Positions 45,057 through 53,691 of a stretch of 64,000 bases of DNA are shown here, one piece after another. The position numbers were made by a program, and so were the translations under genes. The stretch covers positions 996,019-1,060,018 of the forward strand of contig DF820459.1 in the NCBI GenBank assembly GCA_000739515.1, in the 5' to 3' direction. A model generated the notes under the pieces. It saw only the letters and a program-made list of their open reading frames with translations. It did no database searches and was not told the origin of the DNA. Source of the stretch: Candidatus Moduliflexus flocculans (GTDB lineage: Bacteria > Moduliflexota > Moduliflexia > Moduliflexales > Moduliflexaceae). Every line of letters starts with the position of its first letter. The first letter of the stretch is position 1.

Positions 45057-45875
45057 TTATTTCACCTTCTCCAAATCCCGATAAAATAGTTTCTTCTTGA
45101 CCGGCGTTTCTTCGCCTTCTTCGACGACGACCGTGCCGTCGAGGAAATTCACTTCTTTGACGCGGCACGGACAGCCGTCGCCATTGACTTCTTTGACGAT
45201 CTGCCCGACTTTCGGCATATATTTCGACATCTGCTTATAATATTCGTACTCGTAGGTCATGCAGCATTTCAGACGGTCGCACATGCCCGACAATTTCGTC
45301 GGATTCAGCGTCAAGCCCTGCACTTTCGCCATTTTAATCGAAACGGTTTCGAAATTTTTTAGAAACGTCGTGCAGCAGAGCGGGCAGCCGCAGACGCCGA
45401 AACCGCCGAGCAGTTTGGTTTCGTCGCGCACGCCGATCTGGCGCATTTCGATGCGGGTGCGGAAACGCTGCGCCAGGTCTTTCACTAACTCGCGGAAATC
45501 AATCCGGCCTTCGGCGAGGAAATAAAAGGTCAGGCGGCTGCGGTCGAACGTGCATTCGACCTCGACCAACTGCATTTCCAGCTTATGCGCCAGGACGCGC
45601 TTTTCGCAGAATTCTTTGGCGTCGCGCTCAATCTTTTTATTTTCATCCACCACCGCCATATCTTCCGGCGTGGCCTTGCGAATCACATTTTTCAGCGGGC
45701 GGGTGGCGTAGCTTTCATCTTCGATGCGCATCCGGCCAATGTCAATCATGCCGAACCCGAAACCGCGCTCGGTTTCCACGATGCAATATTCGCCGATGTG
45801 CAGGTCGAGATTGTTCGAGAGAAAGTTATACACTTTGCCGGTTGGCCGAAACTTCACGCCAACGATTTCGATCAT
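45057..45875 (-). CDS. ricT: PSP1-domain regulatory protein RicT (YaaT)
   Basis: A 272-residue conserved protein. In Bacillus RicT joins RicA and RicF to bind Fe-S clusters and direct mRNA processing by RNase Y. The PSP1 domain has IVETERGFGFGMIDIGRM and VDENKKIERDAKEFCEKRV. Its cysteine clusters CGCPLCCTTF and GMCDRLKCCMTYE are the likely cluster ligands. Its start overlaps the end of holB by 50 bp. The tmk-holB-ricT-metG order is conserved across many bacteria. Confidence 0.92.
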   Translation of the reverse strand: MIEIVGVKFRPTGKVYNFLSNNLDLHIGEYCIVETERGFGFGMIDIGRMRIEDESYATRPLKNVIRKATPEDMAVVDENKKIERDAKEFCEKRVLAHKLEMQLVEVECTFDRSRLTFYFLAEGRIDFRELVKDLAQRFRTRIEMRQIGVRDETKLLGGFGVCGCPLCCTTFLKNFETVSIKMAKVQGLTLNPTKLSGMCDRLKCCMTYEYEYYKQMSKYMPKVGQIVKEVNGDGCPCRVKEVNFLDGTVVVEEGEETPVKKKLFYRDLEKVK

Positions 45876-46872
45876 TATACACCTCTGTCAAGGAAATCAG
45901 CATCACCTCAAGGGCAAGCTGGAGATTTGCGTTGCGTAAAATATCCTGTTTTGTCTGATAGACCGTCTCGAACAGCCGCCGCAACTGCGCCGCCGTCAGC
46001 GCATCCGCGAGCGGTTTCAGGCGCGGAATCGCGTCGGAATTCGCGACGAGACGCGGATCGCCGCCTTCATGCAGCAGCAACATATCGCGATACCAGACCA
46101 ACAGCAAGTCAAGAAAATCATGAATCGCGTCTTTTTTGTCGTCTTTCGTGTCAGTCAGGCGTTCCACCTGCGTAAAAATGACGCGCACGTCCTGCAAGCC
46201 GCCGGAGATCGCCTGAAGCAGGCGTTCCATCTCATCGCGCTGCTTCAGCAGGCTGTCGGCGTCCATACCGAGGGCGCGTCCGGGGCAGCCTTCCGACAGC
46301 GACGCGATCAAGCGGGCGCGTTCCGGCATCAGGCGCAGCCGTTTTTGCAGCAATTCCGCCAGCTTGTCCACGCCAAGCGCGGTGAAGCGCACAAACTGGC
46401 AGCGCGACAGCACGGTCGGCAGCAGCGCATAGACGTTCGCGGTGACGAGTATGATGACGCAATCCGCCGTCGGTTCTTCCAGCGTTTTCAGCAGCGCGTT
46501 CGCCGCTTCCGCCCGCATCGTGTCGGCCTGGTCAATGATATAGACTTTGCGCCGCCCTTCGAACGGCTTCAGCCCCGCGTCTTTCTGCATGTCGCGAATC
46601 TGGTCAATTTTGATGAATTGCCCGTCCGGTTCGATCAGCCGCACGTCCGGGTGACTCGCGATATTGATTTTATGGCAAGAGCCGCAACGTTCGCAGGCGT
46701 CGTCCTGTAATTCCTTGCAATTCAACGCTTTTGCCAGCGTCAGCGCCGTCAGTTTTTTGCCGACACCGTCGTCGCCTGCAAACAGATACGCTTGCGGCAC
46801 GCGCTGATGCCGCAAGGCGCGTTGCAAAATTTTGATCGCGTTCTCCTGTCCGATAATCTCTGAAAATGCCAT
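45826..46872 (-). CDS. holB: DNA polymerase III subunit delta'
   Basis: Clamp-loader subunit, 348 residues. AAA+ fold with a P-loop-like AYLFAGDDGVGKKLTALTLA, a zinc knuckle (CKELQDDACERCGSCHKI), and the RRKVYIIDQADTMRAEAANA then LLKTLEEPTADCVIILVTA segments with the SRC arginine finger motif (TVLSRCQFVRF). The glycine of GKK in place of GKT is usual for delta', which does not hydrolyse ATP. The start at 46872 begins the fold. It is separated from tmk by a restriction-modification pair. Confidence 0.93.
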   Translation of the reverse strand: MAFSEIIGQENAIKILQRALRHQRVPQAYLFAGDDGVGKKLTALTLAKALNCKELQDDACERCGSCHKINIASHPDVRLIEPDGQFIKIDQIRDMQKDAGLKPFEGRRKVYIIDQADTMRAEAANALLKTLEEPTADCVIILVTANVYALLPTVLSRCQFVRFTALGVDKLAELLQKRLRLMPERARLIASLSEGCPGRALGMDADSLLKQRDEMERLLQAISGGLQDVRVIFTQVERLTDTKDDKKDAIHDFLDLLLVWYRDMLLLHEGGDPRLVANSDAIPRLKPLADALTAAQLRRLFETVYQTKQDILRNANLQLALEVMLISLTEVYNDRNRWREVSANRQSV

Positions 46873-46891
46873 AGCAATCCAACCTATCCAA

Positions 46892-47479
46892 TCAGGCATC
46901 AACACCTAAAATCAACACAGGAATATCAATATCCGCCACGCCGCGCTGCCGCAAATCCCAGACGAACTGCTCGAAATACGAGACGCCAGTTGACATTTCA
47001 TCTGCGAACTGCTTAATCGGCACGATTTCCACCCCGGTATCAATCAAGCCTAAATTGCGAAAAATCGTCATTTTCGCGCAAACGTTGTACACCATAAACG
47101 CATATTTTCCGAATTGAACTTCGACGCCAAGCTGTTCTTTGCGAAAATCCATCGAGCGATACGGTCTGACACGTGAATTCGGAGGATGTTTGGGAGTGTA
47201 CGCGCTGGTGTAAAACTCTGTCGGATAGTCGCAATAGACTTTATTTTCTTTGTCATCCGTCCACTCTTTTTCTAAAAATATAGATTTGAAAACCGCATTA
47301 AGCTTGGAAGGGCTATACAATAATTTGCCCGGCATGGTTTTCTCTGCGCTGGTTTTTGTTTTACAACGGTCTGCCTCAACGCATGAGATGATCGTTTCGA
47401 TTTCTTGCAGCAAATGAGGATATTTCAGAAGAATCTTTTCTTCTCCGTGATTAAAAGAGTACTTGCCTGCGATAATCAT
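46892..47479 (-). CDS. BglII-family restriction endonuclease
   Basis: A 195-residue nuclease of the BglII/BstYI type. It starts MIIAGKYSFNHGEEKILLKY, includes KTKTSAEKTMPGKLLYSPSK, and the catalytic part has FRKEQLGVEVQFGKYAFMVY (E-x-Q type metal site). These enzymes typically cut GATC-centred sites (AGATCT, RGATCY). It overlaps the end of its methyltransferase gene by 29 bases. Located between tmk and holB, an insertion into a conserved replication block. Confidence 0.85.
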   Translation of the reverse strand: MIIAGKYSFNHGEEKILLKYPHLLQEIETIISCVEADRCKTKTSAEKTMPGKLLYSPSKLNAVFKSIFLEKEWTDDKENKVYCDYPTEFYTSAYTPKHPPNSRVRPYRSMDFRKEQLGVEVQFGKYAFMVYNVCAKMTIFRNLGLIDTGVEIVPIKQFADEMSTGVSYFEQFVWDLRQRGVADIDIPVLILGVDA

Positions 47480-48452
47480 CCTGTAATTCCTTGTTATTTT
47501 TCCATTCTTCCGGGATTTGCGAAATTTTTTCTCGTCCAGACGGCTGATAAACCGGCGTACCAATCGGACGAATGCCTAATGTGCCTGCATAAAATTGCCG
47601 AATACGCTCTTTTCCGATTTCGACATAGCGCGATTCTTTTTCGCACCCGATCACTTTTCGTTGATGTTTTAACCCGGCAATCAATGAGGACGCTACGCCG
47701 CAATAAGGGTCAAAGACGATATCATCTTCATTCGTAAACGCTAAAACACAGCGCTCAACTAACTCTATCGGAAATTGACACGGATGTTCGGTTTTTTCAG
47801 GATGATTCGATTTGACATTCGGAATATCCCACAGTTCTTGTTCCCACTCTTGCGCGACGAATTCCCATAGATCCGACGGGTTTTTCCCTAAAGGGTTCCC
47901 TGAAATCTGTCCCTTGCGCTCTCCTTTATAATGTCGCTTTCCCGGATATTTTGAAGGAACACGGACGGCGTCAAGGTTAAATGTATAACGGTCTGTTTTG
48001 GTAAACCAGAGCAGCGTTTCATATCGCCCTGAAAACCGCTTCGACGCATGAAGTCCATGCCCGAAGTGCCAGATAATTCGATTGCGCAACTGTAATCCAC
48101 GTTTTTTGAACAGCGGATAATAAAAAATGTCTAACGGAAACACCTCGCCGTCGTCAACATAATTGCCGACTTGCCAGCACAGGCTTCCTTCCGGCGACAA
48201 TGTGCGCACCAACTCGTCAAGAATCGGCTCCTGCTCTGATAAATATGCCTTAATACTGGTATGCCGCTCATATTCCTTTCCGACATTGTATGGCGGAGAA
48301 GTTATTGAAAGCATGATCTGATTATCAGGAAGCGTCCGCAAAAATTCTGTCGCATCTCCGTGATGGAATACAATTCGCTCCTTTTCGGAAAAGGCGTCGG
48401 CGATATTGATCGCGTTTTCTTGTTGATTCAAGGAAAGTTGTTGTGTATTCAA
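47451..48452 (-). CDS. DNA methyltransferase of the BglII-type system
   Basis: A 333-residue beta-class methyltransferase, probably N4-cytosine or N6-adenine. Motif IV is SITSPPYNVGKEYER near residue 50 and motif I is FDPYCGVASSLIAGLKH near 255; the target-recognition region lies between. Reading starts at a TTG with AAGGGA upstream; no ATG lies in a suitable place. It begins three bases before the tmk stop and continues the tmk transcript. The neighbouring endonuclease suggests a GATC-core site. Confidence 0.88.
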   Translation of the reverse strand: MNTQQLSLNQQENAINIADAFSEKERIVFHHGDATEFLRTLPDNQIMLSITSPPYNVGKEYERHTSIKAYLSEQEPILDELVRTLSPEGSLCWQVGNYVDDGEVFPLDIFYYPLFKKRGLQLRNRIIWHFGHGLHASKRFSGRYETLLWFTKTDRYTFNLDAVRVPSKYPGKRHYKGERKGQISGNPLGKNPSDLWEFVAQEWEQELWDIPNVKSNHPEKTEHPCQFPIELVERCVLAFTNEDDIVFDPYCGVASSLIAGLKHQRKVIGCEKESRYVEIGKERIRQFYAGTLGIRPIGTPVYQPSGREKISQIPEEWKNNKELQDDYRRQVLF

Positions 48453-48455
48453 GTC

Positions 48456-49124
48456 TTACGATCCCTTCTGTTCTGCATTTTCGAATAGCGGCAGCACGAC
48501 CGCCTGAATCCGGCGCTGCACCTCTTCGACATCGCCGCTGCCATCAATCAGACAAAATCGCGCGGGTTCGGATTGGGCGAGGGCGAGATAGCCTTCCCGC
48601 ACGGCGCGATGAAAACGGATGTCTTCTTCTTCGAAACGGCCTTCTTCAACGGCAAAGTTAAAGGTCAAGTTCCGCGCCCGCGCCCGCGCCAACCCTTGTT
48701 CCGGCGTCACGTCAATCAGCAGCGTCAGATCGGGCTGCAAACCGCCGGTCGCCAGCGCATTTGCCTCTTTGACGATGTCCGGCGCGATGTTCCGGCCTGC
48801 ACCCTGATACGCAATCGAGGCGTCGCCGTAGCGGTCGCACAGGACGTTGATGCCGTTTTGCAGATTCGGCAGAATCAATTCCCGCACATGCTGCGCCCGG
48901 CTCGCCTCATACAGCAGCAGTTCCGCCATCGGCGTCATGTCCGTATTTTCGGAATGCAGGAGAATCTTGCGAATCTGGTCGCCGATGCGCGTCCCGCCCG
49001 GCTCGCGCGTCAGGATAGCCGAGACGCTGCGCTGATGCAGCGCGTCAATCAATAATTTGGCCTGCGTCGTTTTGCCGCAGCCCTCAATCCCTTCGAATGT
49101 AATGAATTTCGCCGTCTGTTTCAT
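48456..49124 (-). CDS. tmk: Thymidylate kinase
   Basis: Phosphorylates dTMP to dTDP, 222 residues. P-loop FITFEGIEGCGKTTQAKLL, DR-type motif REPGGTRIG, DRYGDASIAYQGAGRNI and a lid ARARNLTFNFAVEEGRFEEE. The start at 49124 lies just after a P3 palindrome; an upstream in-frame start would translate the palindrome and is rejected. Part of the conserved mltG-tmk-holB order. Confidence 0.95.
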   Translation of the reverse strand: MKQTAKFITFEGIEGCGKTTQAKLLIDALHQRSVSAILTREPGGTRIGDQIRKILLHSENTDMTPMAELLLYEASRAQHVRELILPNLQNGINVLCDRYGDASIAYQGAGRNIAPDIVKEANALATGGLQPDLTLLIDVTPEQGLARARARNLTFNFAVEEGRFEEEDIRFHRAVREGYLALAQSEPARFCLIDGSGDVEEVQRRIQAVVLPLFENAEQKGS

Positions 49125-49133
49125 GAAAATCGA

Positions 49134-49164
49134 GTTGTCAGACACTTCGAAAGTGTCTGACAAC
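49134..49164. repeat. P3 palindrome
   Basis: Perfect 14-base arms GTTGTCAGACACTT / AAGTGTCTGACAAC around a 3-base centre, directly upstream of tmk. Confidence 0.92.
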
Positions 49165-49175
49165 TTTCCCGTATG

Positions 49176-50288
49176 CTAATTCGCCGCCGCTTTCTTCCGG
49201 TTTCGCTGATATTGCTGCACAGCGCGGAGGTGATCCTGATAATTCGTCGAAAATTGGTGGCTGCCGTCGTTTTTGGCGACAAAATAGAGATATTTCACAT
49301 TTGCCGGACGGATCGCCGCGAGAATCGAGGCTTTGCCCGGACTGGCAATCGGCCCCGGCGGCAAACCTTTCCGCATATAGGTATTGTACGGCGTATCGGT
49401 CTGCAAATCGGTTCGCGTCAGGTTGCCGTTAAAATTCGGAATGCCGTAAATCACGGTCGGATCGCTGTCTAATTTCATGCCGATTCGCAGCCGATTACGA
49501 TAGACGGCGGCAATCAGTTCCCGCTCTTCCGGCAGGCGCGCTTCTTCTTCGACAATTGACGCGAGCGTGACAATCTCATGCACCGTCATGCCTTGCTGCG
49601 CGATTTCCTGCCGCAAATCGGGCGTCATCACTTTCCAGAATTCTTCCACCATCATCTGCGCCAACGCTTCGGCGGTTGTTTCCCGCGTGATGTGATACGT
49701 GCTAGGAAACAAATATCCTTCCAGAGTGTCTGCCGCGATATTGAAACGGGCGGCGTTCTGTTTGTCAAACACGAACGCGAGAAACGCGGCCTTATCAAGC
49801 TGATGCTCTGCCAGCACGTCCGCCATTTGCCGCGCGGTGTAGCCTTCTGGAATCGTGATGAAACGCGCATAGACTTTGCCGTCTTGCAGCATGGTCAGCA
49901 CATCCGTCGGCAGCATCGCGGTCGTGAATTGGTATTCGCCCGCTTTCATCGTTTTGCCGCTGCGATAGAATCGGGCGAGCAGCATAAACAGCGTTTTATC
50001 GCGAATCACTGATTCAGTTGCTAATATCTCCGCGATTTTGCGTCCCGACGCGCCGGATGGAATCAGCACAATCCGCTCGCTTCCCGGCGTTTGCGGAGGC
50101 ACCGTCAAAAACATGTAGCCGACATAACCGGCAAATCCAGCAGCGCCGAGCAACACGAAAAGCGTCAGCCAGAGAACCGGATGACGTTTTTTCGGCGGTG
50201 CAGGCAGCGGCTGCGTCAGATCAAGCAGAATTTCGCCGTCTTCTTCGCGCTGTTTTTCGATGTCGTCGTGATCGTTCATGCGTGTCAT
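49176..50288 (-). CDS. mltG: Endolytic murein transglycosylase
   Basis: Ends glycan-strand growth by cleaving nascent peptidoglycan. The 370 residues have a cytoplasmic N-terminus, one membrane helix (VLWLTLFVLLGAAGFAGYVG) and a periplasmic YceG domain. The catalytic Glu lies in IVTLASIVEEEARLPEERE, and the domain includes EGYLFPSTYHI and LDSDPTVIYGIP. It precedes tmk as in many bacteria. Start uncertain by three residues. Confidence 0.94.
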   Translation of the reverse strand: MTRMNDHDDIEKQREEDGEILLDLTQPLPAPPKKRHPVLWLTLFVLLGAAGFAGYVGYMFLTVPPQTPGSERIVLIPSGASGRKIAEILATESVIRDKTLFMLLARFYRSGKTMKAGEYQFTTAMLPTDVLTMLQDGKVYARFITIPEGYTARQMADVLAEHQLDKAAFLAFVFDKQNAARFNIAADTLEGYLFPSTYHITRETTAEALAQMMVEEFWKVMTPDLRQEIAQQGMTVHEIVTLASIVEEEARLPEERELIAAVYRNRLRIGMKLDSDPTVIYGIPNFNGNLTRTDLQTDTPYNTYMRKGLPPGPIASPGKASILAAIRPANVKYLYFVAKNDGSHQFSTNYQDHLRAVQQYQRNRKKAAAN

Positions 50289-50341
50289 TCTACAAATAAT
50301 GGGGAAGATAGGCAAGGAAAAACTGCGATGTCGGACACGCA

Positions 50342-50374
50342 AGCTGTCAGACACGTCCAACGTGTCTGACAGCT
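50342..50374. repeat. P3 palindrome supplying the pnuC stop
   Basis: Perfect 15-base arms AGCTGTCAGACACGT with a 3-base centre. The TAG that ends pnuC overlaps its right end. Confidence 0.92.
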
Positions 50375-51017
50375 ATTCGTTGAGATTGCCGCGAATCCAG
50401 GAAAACAGGCCGTTGATCGCCATGCCGAGCAGAATCACATACAGCAGGGCGACAAACCGCACGTCTTTGACATAATAGAGGCCGATTCCAATCACATCCA
50501 CAATAATCCAATAGACCCAGCTTTCGATTCGTTTTTGCGCCATCAGCCACATCGCCGAAAAACTCATGATCGTCGTCAGCGCGTCGAGATAAGGCAGTGA
50601 CGCGGGCTGCGGAAACCAGGTCGGCGCGAGGAGATGAATCCGGCTCATCAACAGGCCGGTTAGCGCAGACACAATCGCCGTGACGACAATCCAGACGGCG
50701 GCCACGCGCCAGGAACTCCATCGCACCGGAATCGCCTTGCCGGTCGCTTTGTTCGGCGTCAGCCAGCGCCACCAGCCATACGCGCTGGCGATCAGATAAT
50801 AGACTTGCTCGACCGTATCGGAATAGAGTTGGATTTGATAAAAGAGCGCCATATACAGCAAAACGCTGACGATGCCAACCGGCCACGTCAGGATATTGCG
50901 CCGCGCAATCAGCCAGACCGACCACAAATAGAAAATCGTCCCGACGAATTCGATGTAACTCATCGGATAATTCAAAATGGTGAAGATAATTTTATTGACA
51001 CTGAACCATTCGAGCAT
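50373..51017 (-). CDS. pnuC: Nicotinamide riboside transporter PnuC
   Basis: Imports nicotinamide riboside for NAD synthesis. A 214-residue inner-membrane protein with about seven helices. Family signatures include FVGTIFYLWSVWLIARRNIL TWP-type residues early (TWPVGIVSVLLYM), the YLIASAYGWWRWL segment, and the C-terminal WIIVDVIGIGLYYVKDV. The stop lies in a P3 palindrome. Likely monocistronic; no NAD riboswitch is evident in the leader, which is filled by a fold-back element. Confidence 0.92.
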   Translation of the reverse strand: MLEWFSVNKIIFTILNYPMSYIEFVGTIFYLWSVWLIARRNILTWPVGIVSVLLYMALFYQIQLYSDTVEQVYYLIASAYGWWRWLTPNKATGKAIPVRWSSWRVAAVWIVVTAIVSALTGLLMSRIHLLAPTWFPQPASLPYLDALTTIMSFSAMWLMAQKRIESWVYWIIVDVIGIGLYYVKDVRFVALLYVILLGMAINGLFSWIRGNLNE

Positions 51018-51021
51018 AAGC

Positions 51022-51173
51022 AAAAACTACATGGATGCGTGTAAGAAAGGATGTTTGATTGTAGGCATGTAAAAAAATACGTTCGTAGTAAAGACCTCAC
51101 AGGTCTCGAAGACCTGTGATGTATGTGCCAAAGTTTATTTTTTATCCTTTTTTACACGCATCCATGTAGTTTT
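51022..51173. mobile_element. 152-bp inverted-repeat element containing a P2 palindrome
   Basis: Ends AAAACTACATGGATGCGTGT and its complement; at least 22 bases are perfect and the match continues with one mismatch to about 30. A P2 palindrome (51092-51122) lies near the middle, apparently nested. No coding capacity. It separates the divergent pnuC and membrane-protein genes. Confidence 0.75.
51092..51122. repeat. P2 palindrome nested in a larger element
   Basis: AGACCTCACAGGTCT and AGACCTGTGATGT, with one base changed in the right arm. Confidence 0.85.
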
Positions 51174-51216
51174 AAGAGACGCCTGAATCCCTGAAAAATT
51201 GTCAAGAGGTATTTTG

Positions 51217-53211
51217 ATGCGATTATCCTTGCCGCGTGTTTTAGAACATCGTCATTTGCCCGCGTTCCTGATTGGCGCGGGATTGCTTTTGACGCTGCCG
51301 TCGCTGTTTATCGGCTGGCGATTAGATGATTATCTGCATCGCAGCATGCTTATCAGGCAATTTTCAGGTGCGGCGAATGATGCGTCGCTCTTCGGTCTGT
51401 TTTCGTTTTTCGACGGCAATCCGGCGCGGATGGCGGAGATGCAGGAAGATGGCCTCGTGCAATGGTGGGCGTATCGCGGAGCGCGCGCCGCGTTATGGCG
51501 CCCGCTGACGGAAGCAACGCACTGGCTCGATTATCGGCTCTGGCGGCGCTCGCCGCTGATGATGCACGCGCAGAATTTGTGCTGGTTTGGCCTCGTGATC
51601 TGGCTGATGACGCGCCTGTATCGCCGCATCATCGGCGCAGGCCGGGTCGCCGGGCTTGCGGCGCTGCTGTTTGCGATTGATAACGCGCACGGCGTGACGG
51701 TGGGCTGGATCGCGAATCGCAACGCGCTGATTGCCGCCGCGTTCGGCGTGTTTGCGCTGTTGGCGCATGACCGCTGGCGGCGCGACGGCTGGAAACCGGG
51801 CGCATTCCTCGCGCCGGGGAGTTTCGCCATCGGCCTGTTAGCGGGGGAAACCACGCTCGCGGCGGGCGCGTATCTGCTCGCCTATATGCTCTGCATCGAG
51901 CAAGGCCGCCTGCGTCGAAGAATCGTTGAATTTCTGCCGTATATCGCCATTGTCGGCGTCTGGAGCGCGACGTATCGGGCGCTCGGTTTCGGCACGCAAT
52001 ACACCGGTCTCTACATAGACCCCGGCCAGCAGACCGGCTTGTTTCTCCGCGCCCTGTTCAAACGCGCTCCGCTGCTGCTCTTAGGGCAATTCGCCGAGCC
52101 GCCCGCGCAAGTTTCCGCCCTGCTGAGTCCGGCGGGCGTCACGATCTTATGGAGCGCGGCGGTTCTGCTGCTTGCGCTGATTGGCATCGCGCTGTTTCCG
52201 CTGCTGCGGCGCGATCCAACGGCGCGTTTCTGGGCGTTGGGAATGATGTTGTCGCTCGTGCCGGTCTGCGCGACCTTTCCGCATAATCGGCTGCTGCTGT
52301 TTCCGGGGATCGGCGCCATCGGATTAGTGGCGCAATTTCTGAGCGAAAAATACGGTTTCAAACCCACCCCTTGCCCCTCCCAGGAGGGGAATGCCGTGAA
52401 TTCCCTTCCTGGGAGGGGCAGGGGTGGGTTGCCGGAGACTGGCAATCTCTCAACGCCCCAACCCACCCCCAACCCCTCCCAGGAGGGGAGTTCAGCGGCT
52501 TCGCCGTGTAAAAGCCCACACCTGCAAGGGGGCAAGAGGTGGGTTGCCGAAACGCGAAAACAGCGGTTATGGCAACGCATCGCAAACGGCGTCGCCATCG
52601 TATTTATCGTGACGCATCTGATTATCGCGCCGTTGACGCTGCCGCTTGCCAGCGTGGAAGTCGCTGCTTATGAGGAACTGTTTGTGCGGCGCGGTTTTCT
52701 GCCGCTGCCATTCGGCTACGAGGTTGCGAATAAAACCGGCGTGTTTCTGAATCCGCCCATCGCCTTCTTTTCGCTCTTCGTCCCGTTTATTGAGACGAAA
52801 AACGCGCTCCCGATTCCCGGTCATCTTTATACGCTGAGTTCCGGGATGCTCGGCGCAACGGTGACGCGCGTTGATGACCGGACGCTTGACATGGCGATTC
52901 CCGGCGGTTGGTGGCAGATCGAACTTGACCGCATTTCTCGCGGCGCAGACGCGCCGCTGCATGTTGGGGAACAGGCACAATTGCAACGCATGACGGCGGA
53001 AGTGCTTGAAATGACGCCAGACGGTCAACCGTCGCGAGTGCGTTTCCGGTTTAACGCGCCATTGGAAGATCGCTCGCTCCTCTTTGTCGTCTGGCGTCCC
53101 GGCCAACCGCCGAGCATTTATACTCCGCCCGCCGTCGGCGTGTCCGAGACGCTGGAACGCCTGCCGCTACCTTTGCCGTTCCGGGCTGAAACATGCGTCC
53201 GCCAGCCCTGA
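51217..53211 (+). CDS. Large multi-pass membrane protein, GT-C-like, with in-frame repeat insert
   Basis: A 664-residue protein with roughly ten membrane helices in the first 380 residues and one more near 455, then a soluble C-terminal domain (about 480-664). The early loop WRLDDYLHRSML and alternating helices resemble lipid-linked glycosyltransferases of GT-C type, but I cannot assign a family. Between helices, residues about 382-444 are proline/glycine-rich and encoded by two P7 palindromes (52361-52430, 52458-52547). AGAGG lies seven bases before the ATG at 51217. Function unknown. Confidence 0.7.
   Translation: MRLSLPRVLEHRHLPAFLIGAGLLLTLPSLFIGWRLDDYLHRSMLIRQFSGAANDASLFGLFSFFDGNPARMAEMQEDGLVQWWAYRGARAALWRPLTEATHWLDYRLWRRSPLMMHAQNLCWFGLVIWLMTRLYRRIIGAGRVAGLAALLFAIDNAHGVTVGWIANRNALIAAAFGVFALLAHDRWRRDGWKPGAFLAPGSFAIGLLAGETTLAAGAYLLAYMLCIEQGRLRRRIVEFLPYIAIVGVWSATYRALGFGTQYTGLYIDPGQQTGLFLRALFKRAPLLLLGQFAEPPAQVSALLSPAGVTILWSAAVLLLALIGIALFPLLRRDPTARFWALGMMLSLVPVCATFPHNRLLLFPGIGAIGLVAQFLSEKYGFKPTPCPSQEGNAVNSLPGRGRGGLPETGNLSTPQPTPNPSQEGSSAASPCKSPHLQGGKRWVAETRKQRLWQRIANGVAIVFIVTHLIIAPLTLPLASVEVAAYEELFVRRGFLPLPFGYEVANKTGVFLNPPIAFFSLFVPFIETKNALPIPGHLYTLSSGMLGATVTRVDDRTLDMAIPGGWWQIELDRISRGADAPLHVGEQAQLQRMTAEVLEMTPDGQPSRVRFRFNAPLEDRSLLFVVWRPGQPPSIYTPPAVGVSETLERLPLPLPFRAETCVRQP
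52361..52430. repeat. P7 palindrome inside a CDS, first
   Basis: AACCCACCCC to GGGGTGGGTT with inner GCCCCTCCC/GGGAGGGGC; read through in frame. Confidence 0.88.
52458..52547. repeat. P7 palindrome inside a CDS, second
   Basis: Begins CCAACCCACCCCC and ends AGGTGGGTTG with a more degenerate interior; read through in frame. Confidence 0.8.
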
Positions 53212-53545
53212 AAGGACGGAATACATCAGCGTAGGACAACGCCCTATGAAAACGAGCGCCCTACTACGAAATTACGAAAACGAACAATGGCGTGATGCGT
53301 ATCATCGGGTCGCGCCATCGTGGTTGCAGGGCGTTGCCCCGCGCTGGCAGATTGCGCCCGTTCCGGACTGTACGTCGAAACTGGAGTTTCGACCGACAAA
53401 ACAACGCAGGCGAGTCTTCGGCATAACGCCTACCAACCCGCCTGCGGTCGTTGTATCTTCGGACAGCGTCGCCGCTGTCGCCGGAACAGGTCTGGACTCT
53501 TCCCGCACGCTCGACGACATCCCTGCCGCCGACTCTGGCCTTGAA

Positions 53546-53672
53546 GAGTGCTCACCGCACCACCACCACCCGAAACCCGATGTTGTTGTTCTGGTTATCA
53601 GGTTCGTTCCTGTTGCGGTTGGCACTGCGCGCGTTGTTCGGTTGATTGTTCCACGAACCGCCACGCAGCAGC
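53546..53672 (-). repeat. DGR template repeat (TR)
   Basis: Begins 20 bases after the reverse transcriptase stop codon. Translated it reads [20 protein letters not shown] and onward; its 24 variable-region codons contain 31 adenines, mostly as AAC. It matches VR1 and VR2 at every non-adenine position. The 3' border reads GCACTC versus GGACTC at the VRs. The rest of 53212-53545 shows only small hairpins (such as GTCGAAACT/AGTTTCGAC at 53373-53392) and no gene. Confidence 0.96.
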
Positions 53673-53691
53673 CGGAATGCCTGCCCCGTCT

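Noticed and set aside
49125-49163. N-terminal extension of thymidylate kinase
   Set aside because: It translates a P3 palindrome (reads SDTFEVSDN) and the family fold begins at the ATG at 49124.
50347-50925. A 192-codon minus-strand frame overlapping pnuC
   Set aside because: Lies almost entirely inside pnuC in another frame; composition is that of a shadow and pnuC is clearly conserved.
3236-51122. CRISPR array
   Set aside because: The repeats are palindromes scattered over tens of kilobases with no regular spacers and no cas genes.
51018-51216. NAD or other riboswitch upstream of pnuC
   Set aside because: The leader is accounted for by a long inverted-repeat element with a nested P2 palindrome; no riboswitch core was recognised.
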